Below the pieces are notes generated by a model. It was not told where the DNA came from, did no database searches, and saw nothing but the letters and a program-made list of their open reading frames with translations. Positions 1 through 5,287 of a stretch of DNA of 6,439 nt are shown here, in pieces. The position numbers and the translations under genes were made by a program. Source of the stretch: an uncultured Clostridia bacterium (GTDB lineage: Bacteria > Bacillota > Clostridia > Peptostreptococcales > Anaerovoracaceae); NCBI GenBank assembly GCA_946541285.1, contig CAMNJG010000085.1, forward strand, positions 1 through 6,439, given 5' to 3'. Within the stretch, counting starts at the first letter, position 1, and every line of letters starts with the position of its first letter.

Positions 1-230
1 GACGGAGCTGCCTTCACGACTCCATTCCGTACCTGATCGTCAGAGGTACTGGCCGGTTACTGAGCAGTAACCCACGAGCCACCAATGGCGATTCTTTTCG
101 CCCGGAGTCCTGCAGCGCTCATTCTCCGGCGTATTTCATCCGGAGGAATCGTTCCATCTGCGGGTCGCTGGCAGCAAGTATGAGTCACCGGCAGCCACCA
201 GGATAAAACGTCGTGCTTCCACCGACATCA
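1..230 (-). ncRNA. Structured noncoding RNA, probable raiA-motif RNA (3' end may be cut by the window edge)
   Basis: No convincing protein is encoded here, but the minus strand folds into many GC-rich stems. Paired segments, in plus coordinates, are 199-203 with 108-112 (UCCUG/CAGGA), 166-170 with 113-117 (CAGCG/CGCUG), 140-145 with 124-129 (CUCCGG/CCGGAG), 98-102 with 87-91 (GGCGA/UCGCC, loop AAAGAA), 78-81 with 50-53 enclosing 65-72 with 55-62 (GGUUACUG/CAGUAACC), and 44-49 with 29-34 (GUACCU/AGGUAC). Long-range pairs 210-215 with 15-20 (CACGAC/GUCGUG) and 190-195 with 7-12 (GCUGCC/GGCAGC) cross each other, which would make a pseudoknot. Unpaired segments are rich in A and G on the minus strand, as in real structured RNAs; on the plus strand they would be U and C rich. 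Length (over 200 nt), architecture and lineage recall the raiA-motif RNA, usually found between raiA and comFC. That identification is from memory: about 0.85 for a structured RNA, about 0.5 for raiA. No clear promoter precedes it, so it may be made as the tail of the dprA transcript. Confidence 0.68.
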
Positions 231-233
231 CCA

Positions 234-259
234 TTTTTCTGAAAATACTTTCAGAGAAA
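234..259. repeat. AT-rich hairpin across the dprA stop codon
   Basis: TTTTTCTGAAA and TTTCAGAGAAAA form a stem of about ten pairs (one G-U wobble) around the loop ATAC at 245-248. The dprA stop codon (251-253) sits in the right arm. Neither strand has a T-tract after the stem, so this is not a standard intrinsic terminator. It marks the junction between the GC-rich dprA coding sequence and the structured RNA, and could be a processing site or a weak barrier; that role is inference. Confidence 0.45.
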
Positions 260-1414
260 AGAAAGCTGCTCCGGAGCGCCGGACGAACGTTCCTCCTCCA
301 TCTGCAGTTGCGCCGCGAGCTGCTCCAGCGATGCCATGTCATGGAGCCGGACAGCCCCGAAACTCTGCAGCATCCGGAGATTTCCCTGAAAGCCCTGCCC
401 CGCCAGCGCTTCCGATGCCTGTGGAAGCCAGCAGGCCACCGGCCTGTGATAAGAACGGGCCGCCCGGACCGTCTGCATCGTCCCGCTTTCCTCCGCGCAT
501 TCCACCACTGCGATGGCAGAAGACAGCGCAGCCGTGATCCGGTCACGCTCCACATACCGGTACTCCGCCGGCGGCGTCCCGGGCGGATACTCTGTCAGCA
601 GGAAGCCATGCCCGTCCAGGATCCGCTCCGCCAGACCGCGGTTCACTTCCGGAACGATCTGATCCGGCCCGCAGGGCATGATGGCAATCGTCGGCACTCC
701 TGTCCGGATCGCCGCTTCATGGCCCATCCGGTCGCAGCCCCGCGCCAGCCCGCTGACCACAGGTACACTACAAGTCTCCACCAGCTTTTCCACAAAGGCC
801 GGCCCGTGCCGCTGCGCGTACTCGCAGGGCCAGCGGCTGCCGATGACTCCCAGGGACGGGGCGGCGACACACACGGCAGGGGAATCCGCTGTTTCATCCC
901 CGGATTCCCCGCATTCATGAAACGAGACAGACGACATCGAGCCCTGTATATACAACGTCAGCGGCCGCTGTGTCCCCATGACATCCAGCCGGCGGGGATA
1001 CTCAGGGTCCAACACGGTCCAGACCGTCACATCTTTCCGGGCTTCCAGCCATTCCAGGACTCCCTCCGCCCGCCGGCGCGCCTCCGTCTTTTTCTCCTGT
1101 GACGGCGTCCTTCCGGTATCACGGAGCCACGCCTCCGCCAGAGCGAACGGTTCCCCGGCATCCTGCAGTTCCTCTGTCCCGGGACCCCGCCCCGGGGCAC
1201 AGACCGCCGGATCCTGCGTCATCCGCGGGCGGACAGCAGGAGCCGCGCAAACGTCCTGATCCTGCCTCACCTGAAAGTGGACAACAGAATCCTCATAAGC
1301 TTCCTGATCGCGCATCACGCGGAAACGCAGCCACGGGACAAACTCCCGGTTCAGGGTTCCTCTGCCAATCCCGCCAAACATGGAAAGGTACAGAATGTCT
1401 CTGAAAAAACGCAT
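251..1414 (-). CDS. dprA: DprA/Smf-family DNA-processing protein, divergent
   Basis: This 387-residue protein belongs to the DprA/Smf family, cytoplasmic proteins that bind single-stranded DNA and load RecA during transformation. An N-terminal helical segment (about 5-30, with GGIGRGTLN) resembles the helix-hairpin-helix start of DprA. The Rossmann-like core covers about 185-335: GSR at 192-194, SGLARGCD at 221-228, CGPDQIVPEVN at 248-258 (counterpart of the usual CGxDxxYPxxN), EYPPGTPP at 275-282, RDRITAALS at 290-298 (usually RNRIIAGLS) and ESGTMQTVRAA at 309-319. The tail at about 344-370 matches the usual GNxLIxxGA segment. Two insertions are odd: an acidic, Pro/Ala-rich stretch at about 35-95 and a Ser/Cys/acidic stretch at about 158-188 just before the first core strand. 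There is no obvious winged-helix C-terminus. The start is chosen for its AGGAG site five bases upstream. It follows the c-di-GMP gene by eight bases. The family is secure; whether it works in competence or another DNA process is unknown. Confidence 0.9.
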   Translation of the reverse strand: MRFFRDILYLSMFGGIGRGTLNREFVPWLRFRVMRDQEAYEDSVVHFQVRQDQDVCAAPAVRPRMTQDPAVCAPGRGPGTEELQDAGEPFALAEAWLRDTGRTPSQEKKTEARRRAEGVLEWLEARKDVTVWTVLDPEYPRRLDVMGTQRPLTLYIQGSMSSVSFHECGESGDETADSPAVCVAAPSLGVIGSRWPCEYAQRHGPAFVEKLVETCSVPVVSGLARGCDRMGHEAAIRTGVPTIAIMPCGPDQIVPEVNRGLAERILDGHGFLLTEYPPGTPPAEYRYVERDRITAALSSAIAVVECAEESGTMQTVRAARSYHRPVACWLPQASEALAGQGFQGNLRMLQSFGAVRLHDMASLEQLAAQLQMEEERSSGAPEQLSFL

Positions 1415-1419
1415 CGTTT

Positions 1420-1424
1420 CTCCT
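1420..1424 (-). promoter_or_regulatory. dprA ribosome binding site overlapping the upstream stop codon
   Basis: On the minus strand the junction reads GAGTAGGAGAAACGATG. AGGAG lies five bases before the dprA ATG and shares its AG with the TAG stop of the upstream c-di-GMP gene. This decides the dprA start and implies co-transcription and probably translational coupling. Confidence 0.85.
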
Positions 1425-4400
1425 ACTCAAAAATCCGGCAGCCTTTCCTGCCCGATTCCTTGACCTGATACAGCGCGGTATCCGCGTCCTTGAAAATATC
1501 TCCTTTCGGATTCTTACGATCCGAAAACGCTACACCCACGCTCAGGGAAACCGGCGGCAGGTCGTCCTTCGGATGCTGCAGGAGATCATTGGCGCGCTGA
1601 ATCTTATTCAGCACCAGATCCGCCATGGAGCTGTTGGCCCTCGTCATGACCACCGCGAACTCATCCCCGCCGATCCGGCAGAGAATATCCACGGAACGGA
1701 AGCTGTGCTTTAAAATATCCGCGACCCGCTTCAGGACCCGGTCACCAACCGCATGCCCGTAAGTATCATTGACACCTTTAAAATTATCCACATCGATCAG
1801 AAGCAGCGCCATATGCTCTTTATCCGTACTCGACATCAGGAGATCGTAAGCGCCACGGTTGAAGAGTCCCGTCAGCGCGTCGTGCGACGCTTCGTGGCTG
1901 AGCCGCTCCCGGGCATCCTGATTTTCCAGCAGGATCTTGTTATAGGTGCGCGTCACAAAACGGAGTTCCTGCACACCAGTCGGCGGGATCACCTCCTGTG
2001 CCTGCATCTTTTTCACCATCTCCGAGAGAGGTTTCCGGATCAGGCGGCTGATCACCAGAACAATGCCTACAACAATCAGAAGGAACATCACCGTCAGTAC
2101 CGTCTGGATCCAGACCAGGAGGGCCAGCTGCGCGGAGGCTTTTTCCAGTTCACGGCTGGCAGAGTGGATCAGTTCCTGTGTGCAGAGACTGACATTCTCC
2201 CGGATCCGGTCCTTGTAGTGCATATAATTGTTATCAAACACCAGCGTCTGCGCCATATTTTTCAGTTCTTCCGAAGGCCGTGACTGAATATCCGGACTCA
2301 GCGTAATGTCTGCGATCTCCGAGGGAACCCGGCTCATATCATAATTTCCGGCTTCCAGCATCAGCCGCATGGCGAGATACTCCGTGTTGATCAGTTCATT
2401 GGAAAGTTCCAGGGCCGTATTGAGGCTGACCAGCGCGCTGCTTTCCTCATCCGAAACCAGCTTTTCCAGTTTTTCGACCGCCTGGTCCCTCCGCCTGGTG
2501 ACATCGACTTCTTCAAAGAAATCCTGAAGATACTCCATTTCCCCGGTTACAACAAAGCAGCGTACCCGGTCGGTCAGGTAATCGGAACCGGATTCCAGAT
2601 CTGAAGCCGCCTGCTGCGCCGCGATATACCGGTCACTGGCCGCTTCCATATGCTGGTATCCTCTGGCTACGGACAGGTCGGCGGCCATCAGCGCCAGTGC
2701 CGCCAGAAACGCGATCACCACAAAGAAAATATTCGCCGTTCGCAGATGGAGGCCGGAATATGCCGGATGATCCGGTATTGCATCAGCTGTTCCGGTTTCC
2801 TCTGTCTCCGGAGATTCCTCCTGCTTTTTGTCCTGAATTGCCTTCATCTGCGCGGCCATCAGTTTTTCTCTGTTATCCTGCTGACGCCGCGCACCGGCCG
2901 GTTCTATGATTTTGCGCTCTATCGCCTTATCCACTTCTTTTTTCTGCAGGATAAACGGCTCAAATTCCGCGGCAGGCACCGGTTTGGAAAAGAAATAGCC
3001 CTGTACGATATCACAGCCCAGGGTTCGCAGCGCGTCCAGCTGTTCTTCGGTCTCAACCCCTTCCGCGATGACCGGGACCTCCAGATAATCCGCGATTCCG
3101 ATGATAACTTCCAGCATATGGGTATTGCCGCCTTCCCGGAAAGCATCCCGGATGAAACTCATATCCAGTTTCAGAGCGTCAATCGGCAGTTCGGAAATCA
3201 TGTTCAGCGACGAATAGCCCGTTCCGAAATCGTCCATTTCCACATGGAAGCCCAGCGCGCGGAGCTTTTCCACTGTCTCGATAATCTGCCTGGAATCCTG
3301 TGTATACGCGGATTCTGTCACCTCCAGCAGCATATCACTGCCGGAAATCCCGAACTCCTTAAGAATCCCTTCCATCGTGTCCGGAAGCGCCGGATCGTAC
3401 ATATCGATCCGGGAAACATTGACCGATACCGGTATGGAAAATTCGTAAATATCCTTCCATTCGCGGATCTGCCGGGCCGTCTCGCGCCAGACATAGAAGT
3501 CCAGCTTCTGGATCAGCCCGTTTTCCTCGAACAGCGGGATAAACACCCCCGGACTGATCATGCCCAGCTCCGGGTGAATCCAGCGCACCAGTGCCTCCGC
3601 GCTGCTCAGCACCGGGGTTTCCGGTCTCACATCGAATTTCGGCTGATAATAGATTTCGAACTGCCTGTTTTCAATCGCCCCCGGAAATTCCTCAATCAGC
3701 TGTTCCGCGTACAGCTCACGTTCATGAAGGGCACTGTCATAATAGCCGATCGAGCGGGTAAAGCTGCCCCGGACCGTATCCGCCGCCATCTTGGCCCGGT
3801 CAAAACGGAGCTCCACATCGACGGTCTTATCCACGTCCGCGTAAACACCCATCCGCAGGTGAATCCGGCTGGCCGTCTCATCGCGCTCCGTCATGGTGAC
3901 CGACGCCCTGTTCTGTACATCGCTGTAATCTTCCCTGCGCGGGCAGTACAGCATGAAGGTGTCCGCCTCCCTGCGGCAGGCGATGCCTCCGGATTCCTCC
4001 GCGATCTGCCGTACCTGTGCTCCGAGCCTGCGGAGGACATCATCTCCTACCCCTTTTCCGTATCGTTCATTGATCATATGGAAATGGTTGATGTCGATGA
4101 TCACCGCGTCCATCTCCTGATCCTGGTGATAGTGATCATACTGCTCCGCGTAACGGTAGAAATACTCCCGGTTGTACAGCCCGGTCAGCGGATCCTTTTC
4201 CGTGGACTGGATGAGATCCCGGTCCTCTGAGAGCTCAATCGTCCGCTGGACTCTCGCCTGGATGACGCCGATCGATGGATAGGGTTTCGGGATGAAATCG
4301 ATCGCGCCCAGCTGCAGACTCTCGATCTCGGTTTCCCGCTCCGCCGTTGTGACGATGATCGGAATCCGGGAAAGTCTGTCGTCCTCCCGGACAGCCTTCA

Positions 4401-4632
4401 GGACCTCCAGGCCGGACATAACCGGCATCAGGATGTCCAGAAGTACCAGGGAAAGCGTCTCCCGGTGCTCCCGGATCATCTCCATCGTTTCCCTTCCGTC
4501 ACAGGCGAAAAGGAGTTCGTAGTCATTTCGCAGCATCTCTCCGAGAATCTCCCGGTTAATCATTTCATCCTCGGCAATCAGGATCTGGCGTTTGCCATTT
4601 ACTGAATGAAAATTGTCATAATTTTGCAGCAT
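1423..4632 (-). CDS. Hybrid c-di-GMP enzyme: REC, degenerate GGDEF, EAL, membrane sensor, GGDEF
   Basis: A 1069-residue membrane protein that should both hydrolyse and synthesise cyclic di-GMP. Residues 15-130 are a receiver domain with acidic pocket E21/D22, phosphoacceptor D66 (LLDILMP), T95 and K116. Residues 145-300 are a GGDEF fold whose active site reads EADTF (222-226), so it is predicted catalytically dead. The EAL phosphodiesterase (about 320-562) keeps the expected residues: E346 in AEALVRW, N405 in NVSR, E437, D467/D468 in DDFGTGYSS, K488, E524 in EGVET and Q544 in QGYFFSKP. A charged linker (565-630) leads to TM1 (about 633-652), an extracellular mostly helical segment resembling CHASE3/4HB sensors (LTDRVRCFVVTGE at 686-698), TM2 (about 836-863) and a short HAMP-like stretch. 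The C-terminal GGDEF (915-1069) has D947, N955/D956, GGDEF at 988-992, and the product-inhibition site RxxD at 979-982 exactly five residues upstream. It looks like two complete signalling proteins fused end to end. It is the first gene of a unit with dprA. Which activity dominates cannot be read from the sequence. Confidence 0.95.
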   Translation of the reverse strand: MLQNYDNFHSVNGKRQILIAEDEMINREILGEMLRNDYELLFACDGRETMEMIREHRETLSLVLLDILMPVMSGLEVLKAVREDDRLSRIPIIVTTAERETEIESLQLGAIDFIPKPYPSIGVIQARVQRTIELSEDRDLIQSTEKDPLTGLYNREYFYRYAEQYDHYHQDQEMDAVIIDINHFHMINERYGKGVGDDVLRRLGAQVRQIAEESGGIACRREADTFMLYCPRREDYSDVQNRASVTMTERDETASRIHLRMGVYADVDKTVDVELRFDRAKMAADTVRGSFTRSIGYYDSALHERELYAEQLIEEFPGAIENRQFEIYYQPKFDVRPETPVLSSAEALVRWIHPELGMISPGVFIPLFEENGLIQKLDFYVWRETARQIREWKDIYEFSIPVSVNVSRIDMYDPALPDTMEGILKEFGISGSDMLLEVTESAYTQDSRQIIETVEKLRALGFHVEMDDFGTGYSSLNMISELPIDALKLDMSFIRDAFREGGNTHMLEVIIGIADYLEVPVIAEGVETEEQLDALRTLGCDIVQGYFFSKPVPAAEFEPFILQKKEVDKAIERKIIEPAGARRQQDNREKLMAAQMKAIQDKKQEESPETEETGTADAIPDHPAYSGLHLRTANIFFVVIAFLAALALMAADLSVARGYQHMEAASDRYIAAQQAASDLESGSDYLTDRVRCFVVTGEMEYLQDFFEEVDVTRRRDQAVEKLEKLVSDEESSALVSLNTALELSNELINTEYLAMRLMLEAGNYDMSRVPSEIADITLSPDIQSRPSEELKNMAQTLVFDNNYMHYKDRIRENVSLCTQELIHSASRELEKASAQLALLVWIQTVLTVMFLLIVVGIVLVISRLIRKPLSEMVKKMQAQEVIPPTGVQELRFVTRTYNKILLENQDARERLSHEASHDALTGLFNRGAYDLLMSSTDKEHMALLLIDVDNFKGVNDTYGHAVGDRVLKRVADILKHSFRSVDILCRIGGDEFAVVMTRANSSMADLVLNKIQRANDLLQHPKDDLPPVSLSVGVAFSDRKNPKGDIFKDADTALYQVKESGRKGCRIFE

Positions 4633-4638
4633 ACCGCG

Positions 4639-4645
4639 CTCCTTT
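4639..4645 (-). promoter_or_regulatory. Ribosome binding site of the c-di-GMP gene
   Basis: AAAGGAG on the minus strand lies six bases before the ATG at 4632. It is a strong Shine-Dalgarno match and fixes the start of the 1069-residue protein. Confidence 0.85.
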
Positions 4646-4701
4646 ATAACATCTTACAGAAACACTGTCCTTATAAAAAACTGCCAACTTACATTTTTAC
4701 C

Positions 4702-4732
4702 ACAGTCATCCCGGGAATCCTGCCCTGACTGT
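4702..4732. promoter_or_regulatory. Inner 7-bp inverted repeat, possible operator or leader hairpin
   Basis: ACAGTCA (4702-4708) and TGACTGT (4726-4732) are perfect inverted repeats separated by 17 bases that include TCCCGGGA. The repeat is nearly concentric with the outer 10-bp pair and lies in the probable 5' leader of the c-di-GMP gene. No known operator consensus is recognised. Confidence 0.35.
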
Positions 4733-4744
4733 CATCATTCCAGT

Positions 4745-4750
4745 ATTATA
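4745..4750 (-). promoter_or_regulatory. Candidate -10 box for the c-di-GMP/dprA unit
   Basis: A perfect TATAAT reads on the minus strand, about 110 bases before the start codon. The hexamer at 17-base spacing (GATGAA) is a poor -35 match; a TG lies two bases upstream instead of one, so it is not a canonical extended -10. The outer inverted-repeat arm at 4761-4770 covers the -35 side, where a bound regulator could act. Confidence 0.35.
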
Positions 4751-4815
4751 AACACACAAAACAGTGTTTCATCCTTCGTATTCTGTTTCTTTATGATACC
4801 ACAAAATCCCGGAAG

Positions 4816-4851
4816 CTGTTTTTTCAATCCCGCTTTCTCTGCAAAAAACAG
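4816..4851. repeat. 9-bp inverted repeat
   Basis: CTGTTTTTT (4816-4824) and AAAAAACAG (4843-4851) pair perfectly around an 18-base loop. The stem is mostly A-T, and there is no T-tract beyond it on either strand. Its role is unknown and part of the match may be due to base composition. Confidence 0.3.
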
Positions 4852-4903
4852 AAGGAATCAGGCAAGCAGCGTCAATTGTGAATCACAGGCAGGTCTTATA
4901 CAG

Positions 4904-4933
4904 CACTTCCAAAATCTTTGATTTTGTGAAGTG
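4904..4933. repeat. Bulged 13-bp hairpin with three-base loop
   Basis: CACTTCCAAAATC (4904-4916) pairs with GATTTTG-GAAGTG (4920-4933) around TTT, with one bulged T at 4927. It is tight and well paired but not followed by a T-tract on either strand. It is the first of a row of palindromes in an AT-richer stretch with no supported gene (about 4880-5076). It may be part of a mobile-element end or an unrecognised RNA. Confidence 0.5.
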
Positions 4934-4945
4934 TCGTAATTCCAT

Positions 4946-4989
4946 TGCTGCAAGGTTTTATTCGAATGTCAGTAAAAAACCTTGCAGCA
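4946..4989. repeat. Perfect 14-bp-arm hairpin
   Basis: TGCTGCAAGGTTTT (4946-4959) and AAAACCTTGCAGCA (4976-4989) are perfect inverted repeats around a 16-base loop that contains the palindrome ATTCGAAT (4960-4967). No T-tract follows on either strand, so a simple intrinsic terminator is unlikely. A perfect 14-bp arm between genes suggests a selected structure or a repeat element. Confidence 0.6.
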
Positions 4990-4990
4990 G

Positions 4991-5055
4991 ATTAACCGAA
5001 AAGCTCAAATAAGTGCTAATATTTCATCGTTTTTCAGTTAATGAGCACGCATTAA
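4991..5055. repeat. Two overlapping, mutually exclusive inverted repeats
   Basis: ATTAACCGAAAA (4991-5002) matches TTTTCAGTTAAT (5031-5042) at 11 of 12 positions across a 28-base loop. TTAATG (5038-5043) also pairs with CATTAA (5050-5055) around a six-base loop. Both use 5038-5042, so only one can form at a time. The stretch directly follows the 14-bp hairpin. These pairs are A-T rich and weak. Confidence 0.3.
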
Positions 5056-5070
5056 TATAGATTTTAAAGT

Positions 5071-5109
5071 AAAAACGCCTGCAGACTCTCCAAGGAGATA
5101 TCTGCAGGC
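5071..5109 (-). terminator. Intrinsic terminator downstream of the SLH surface-protein gene
   Basis: On the minus strand GCCTGCAGA (5109-5101) pairs with TCTGCAGGC (5085-5077), with an inner CTCC/GGAG pairing. The stem is followed by G and five Ts (5075-5071), then ACTTT. This is the classic GC stem plus U-tract and ends transcription of the surface-protein gene about 175 bases after its stop. The plus-strand side has no T-tract. Confidence 0.8.
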
Positions 5110-5164
5110 CCTGTAAGTAACTGTTCGAAAACAAATATATCATCTGCGCAGAATGAGTTTGATC

Positions 5165-5287
5165 TCATAAAGCAAAGGAAGAAGATGCATCAGACCGCGC
5201 CGACAACGACCTTTTAAGAGGCCCTCTGATCTGCAATCGCTTCCTCATAGTTCGATCTGTAATCGGCTCTTTCTTCTCATTCCTCAT
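5165..5287 (-). CDS. Possible small basic protein (40 aa) overlapping the SLH gene stop
   Basis: An ATG at 5287 overlaps the TGA stop of the SLH gene as ATGA and opens 40 codons, starting MRNEKKEPITDR and ending SSSFAL. The first 27 residues are rich in Arg and Lys; the rest is Ser/Ala-rich with no membrane segment or known motif. The overlap would allow translational coupling, and the ORF lies before the terminator of the same transcript. Against it: no well-spaced ribosome binding site (AAGGG abuts the ATG) and no recognised homologue. It may simply be 3' untranslated sequence that happens to be open. Confidence 0.2.
   Translation of the reverse strand: MRNEKKEPITDRTMRKRLQIRGPLKRSLSARSDASSSFAL
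5228..5287. repeat. Imperfect direct repeat after the SLH gene
   Basis: GATCTGCAATCG (5228-5239) and GATCTGTAATCG (5254-5265) differ at one base and lie 26 bases apart. Each is followed by TTCCTCAT (5241-5248 and 5280-5287), at different distances. This looks like a decayed local duplication across the end of the surface-protein gene. Confidence 0.4.

Larger units (their letters stand above)
4659..4770. repeat. 112-bp imperfect inverted-repeat region in front of the c-di-GMP gene
   Basis: The outer arms are a perfect 10-bp inverted repeat: GAAACACTGT at 4659-4668 and ACAGTGTTTC at 4761-4770. Read inwards from each end, both sides continue with TTATAA and then ACTG, with different spacing (arms about 25 and 30 bases). 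It could be a small non-autonomous element (MITE-like), a pair of regulator half-sites, or a leader-RNA fold. I see no clean target-site duplication at the ends. The putative -10 box lies inside the right arm region. Confidence 0.5.

Noticed and set aside
3..203. A plus-strand frame open from the window edge to 203
   Set aside because: The translation has no recognisable motif, and the same bases form complementary stems typical of an RNA gene on the other strand.
136..231. A short minus-strand peptide starting MVMSVEARRF after dprA
   Set aside because: It has no ribosome binding site, and its frame runs through the paired segments of the structured RNA. The structure explains the sequence better.
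254..277. Terminator-like palindrome GCTCCGGAGC (268-277) followed by a T-rich stretch at the end of dprA
   Set aside because: The perfect palindrome leaves only a three-base-pair stem once a loop is allowed, and the T-rich stretch is interrupted and still coding.
308..1102. A 264-codon plus-strand frame opposite dprA
   Set aside because: Low-complexity Arg/Pro/His-rich translation without motifs; the minus-strand frame carries the DprA core motifs.
2650..4230. A 526-codon open frame on the plus strand
   Set aside because: It lies wholly antisense to the c-di-GMP gene, whose domains and catalytic motifs are unmistakable. Its translation is His/Arg/Gln-rich with no recognisable domain, as expected for a shadow frame in GC-rich coding DNA.
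4633..4740. A c-di-GMP riboswitch in the leader of the c-di-GMP gene
   Set aside because: I looked for GEMM-type conserved segments and found none. The leader has inverted repeats only.
4793..4921. A 42-codon plus-strand ORF in the intergenic region
   Set aside because: No ribosome binding site, no motif, opposite to all neighbouring genes, and its end runs into a hairpin.
4904..5109. CRISPR array or tandem repeat array
   Set aside because: The repeated features are unrelated inverted repeats with different sequences, not direct repeats with regular spacers.
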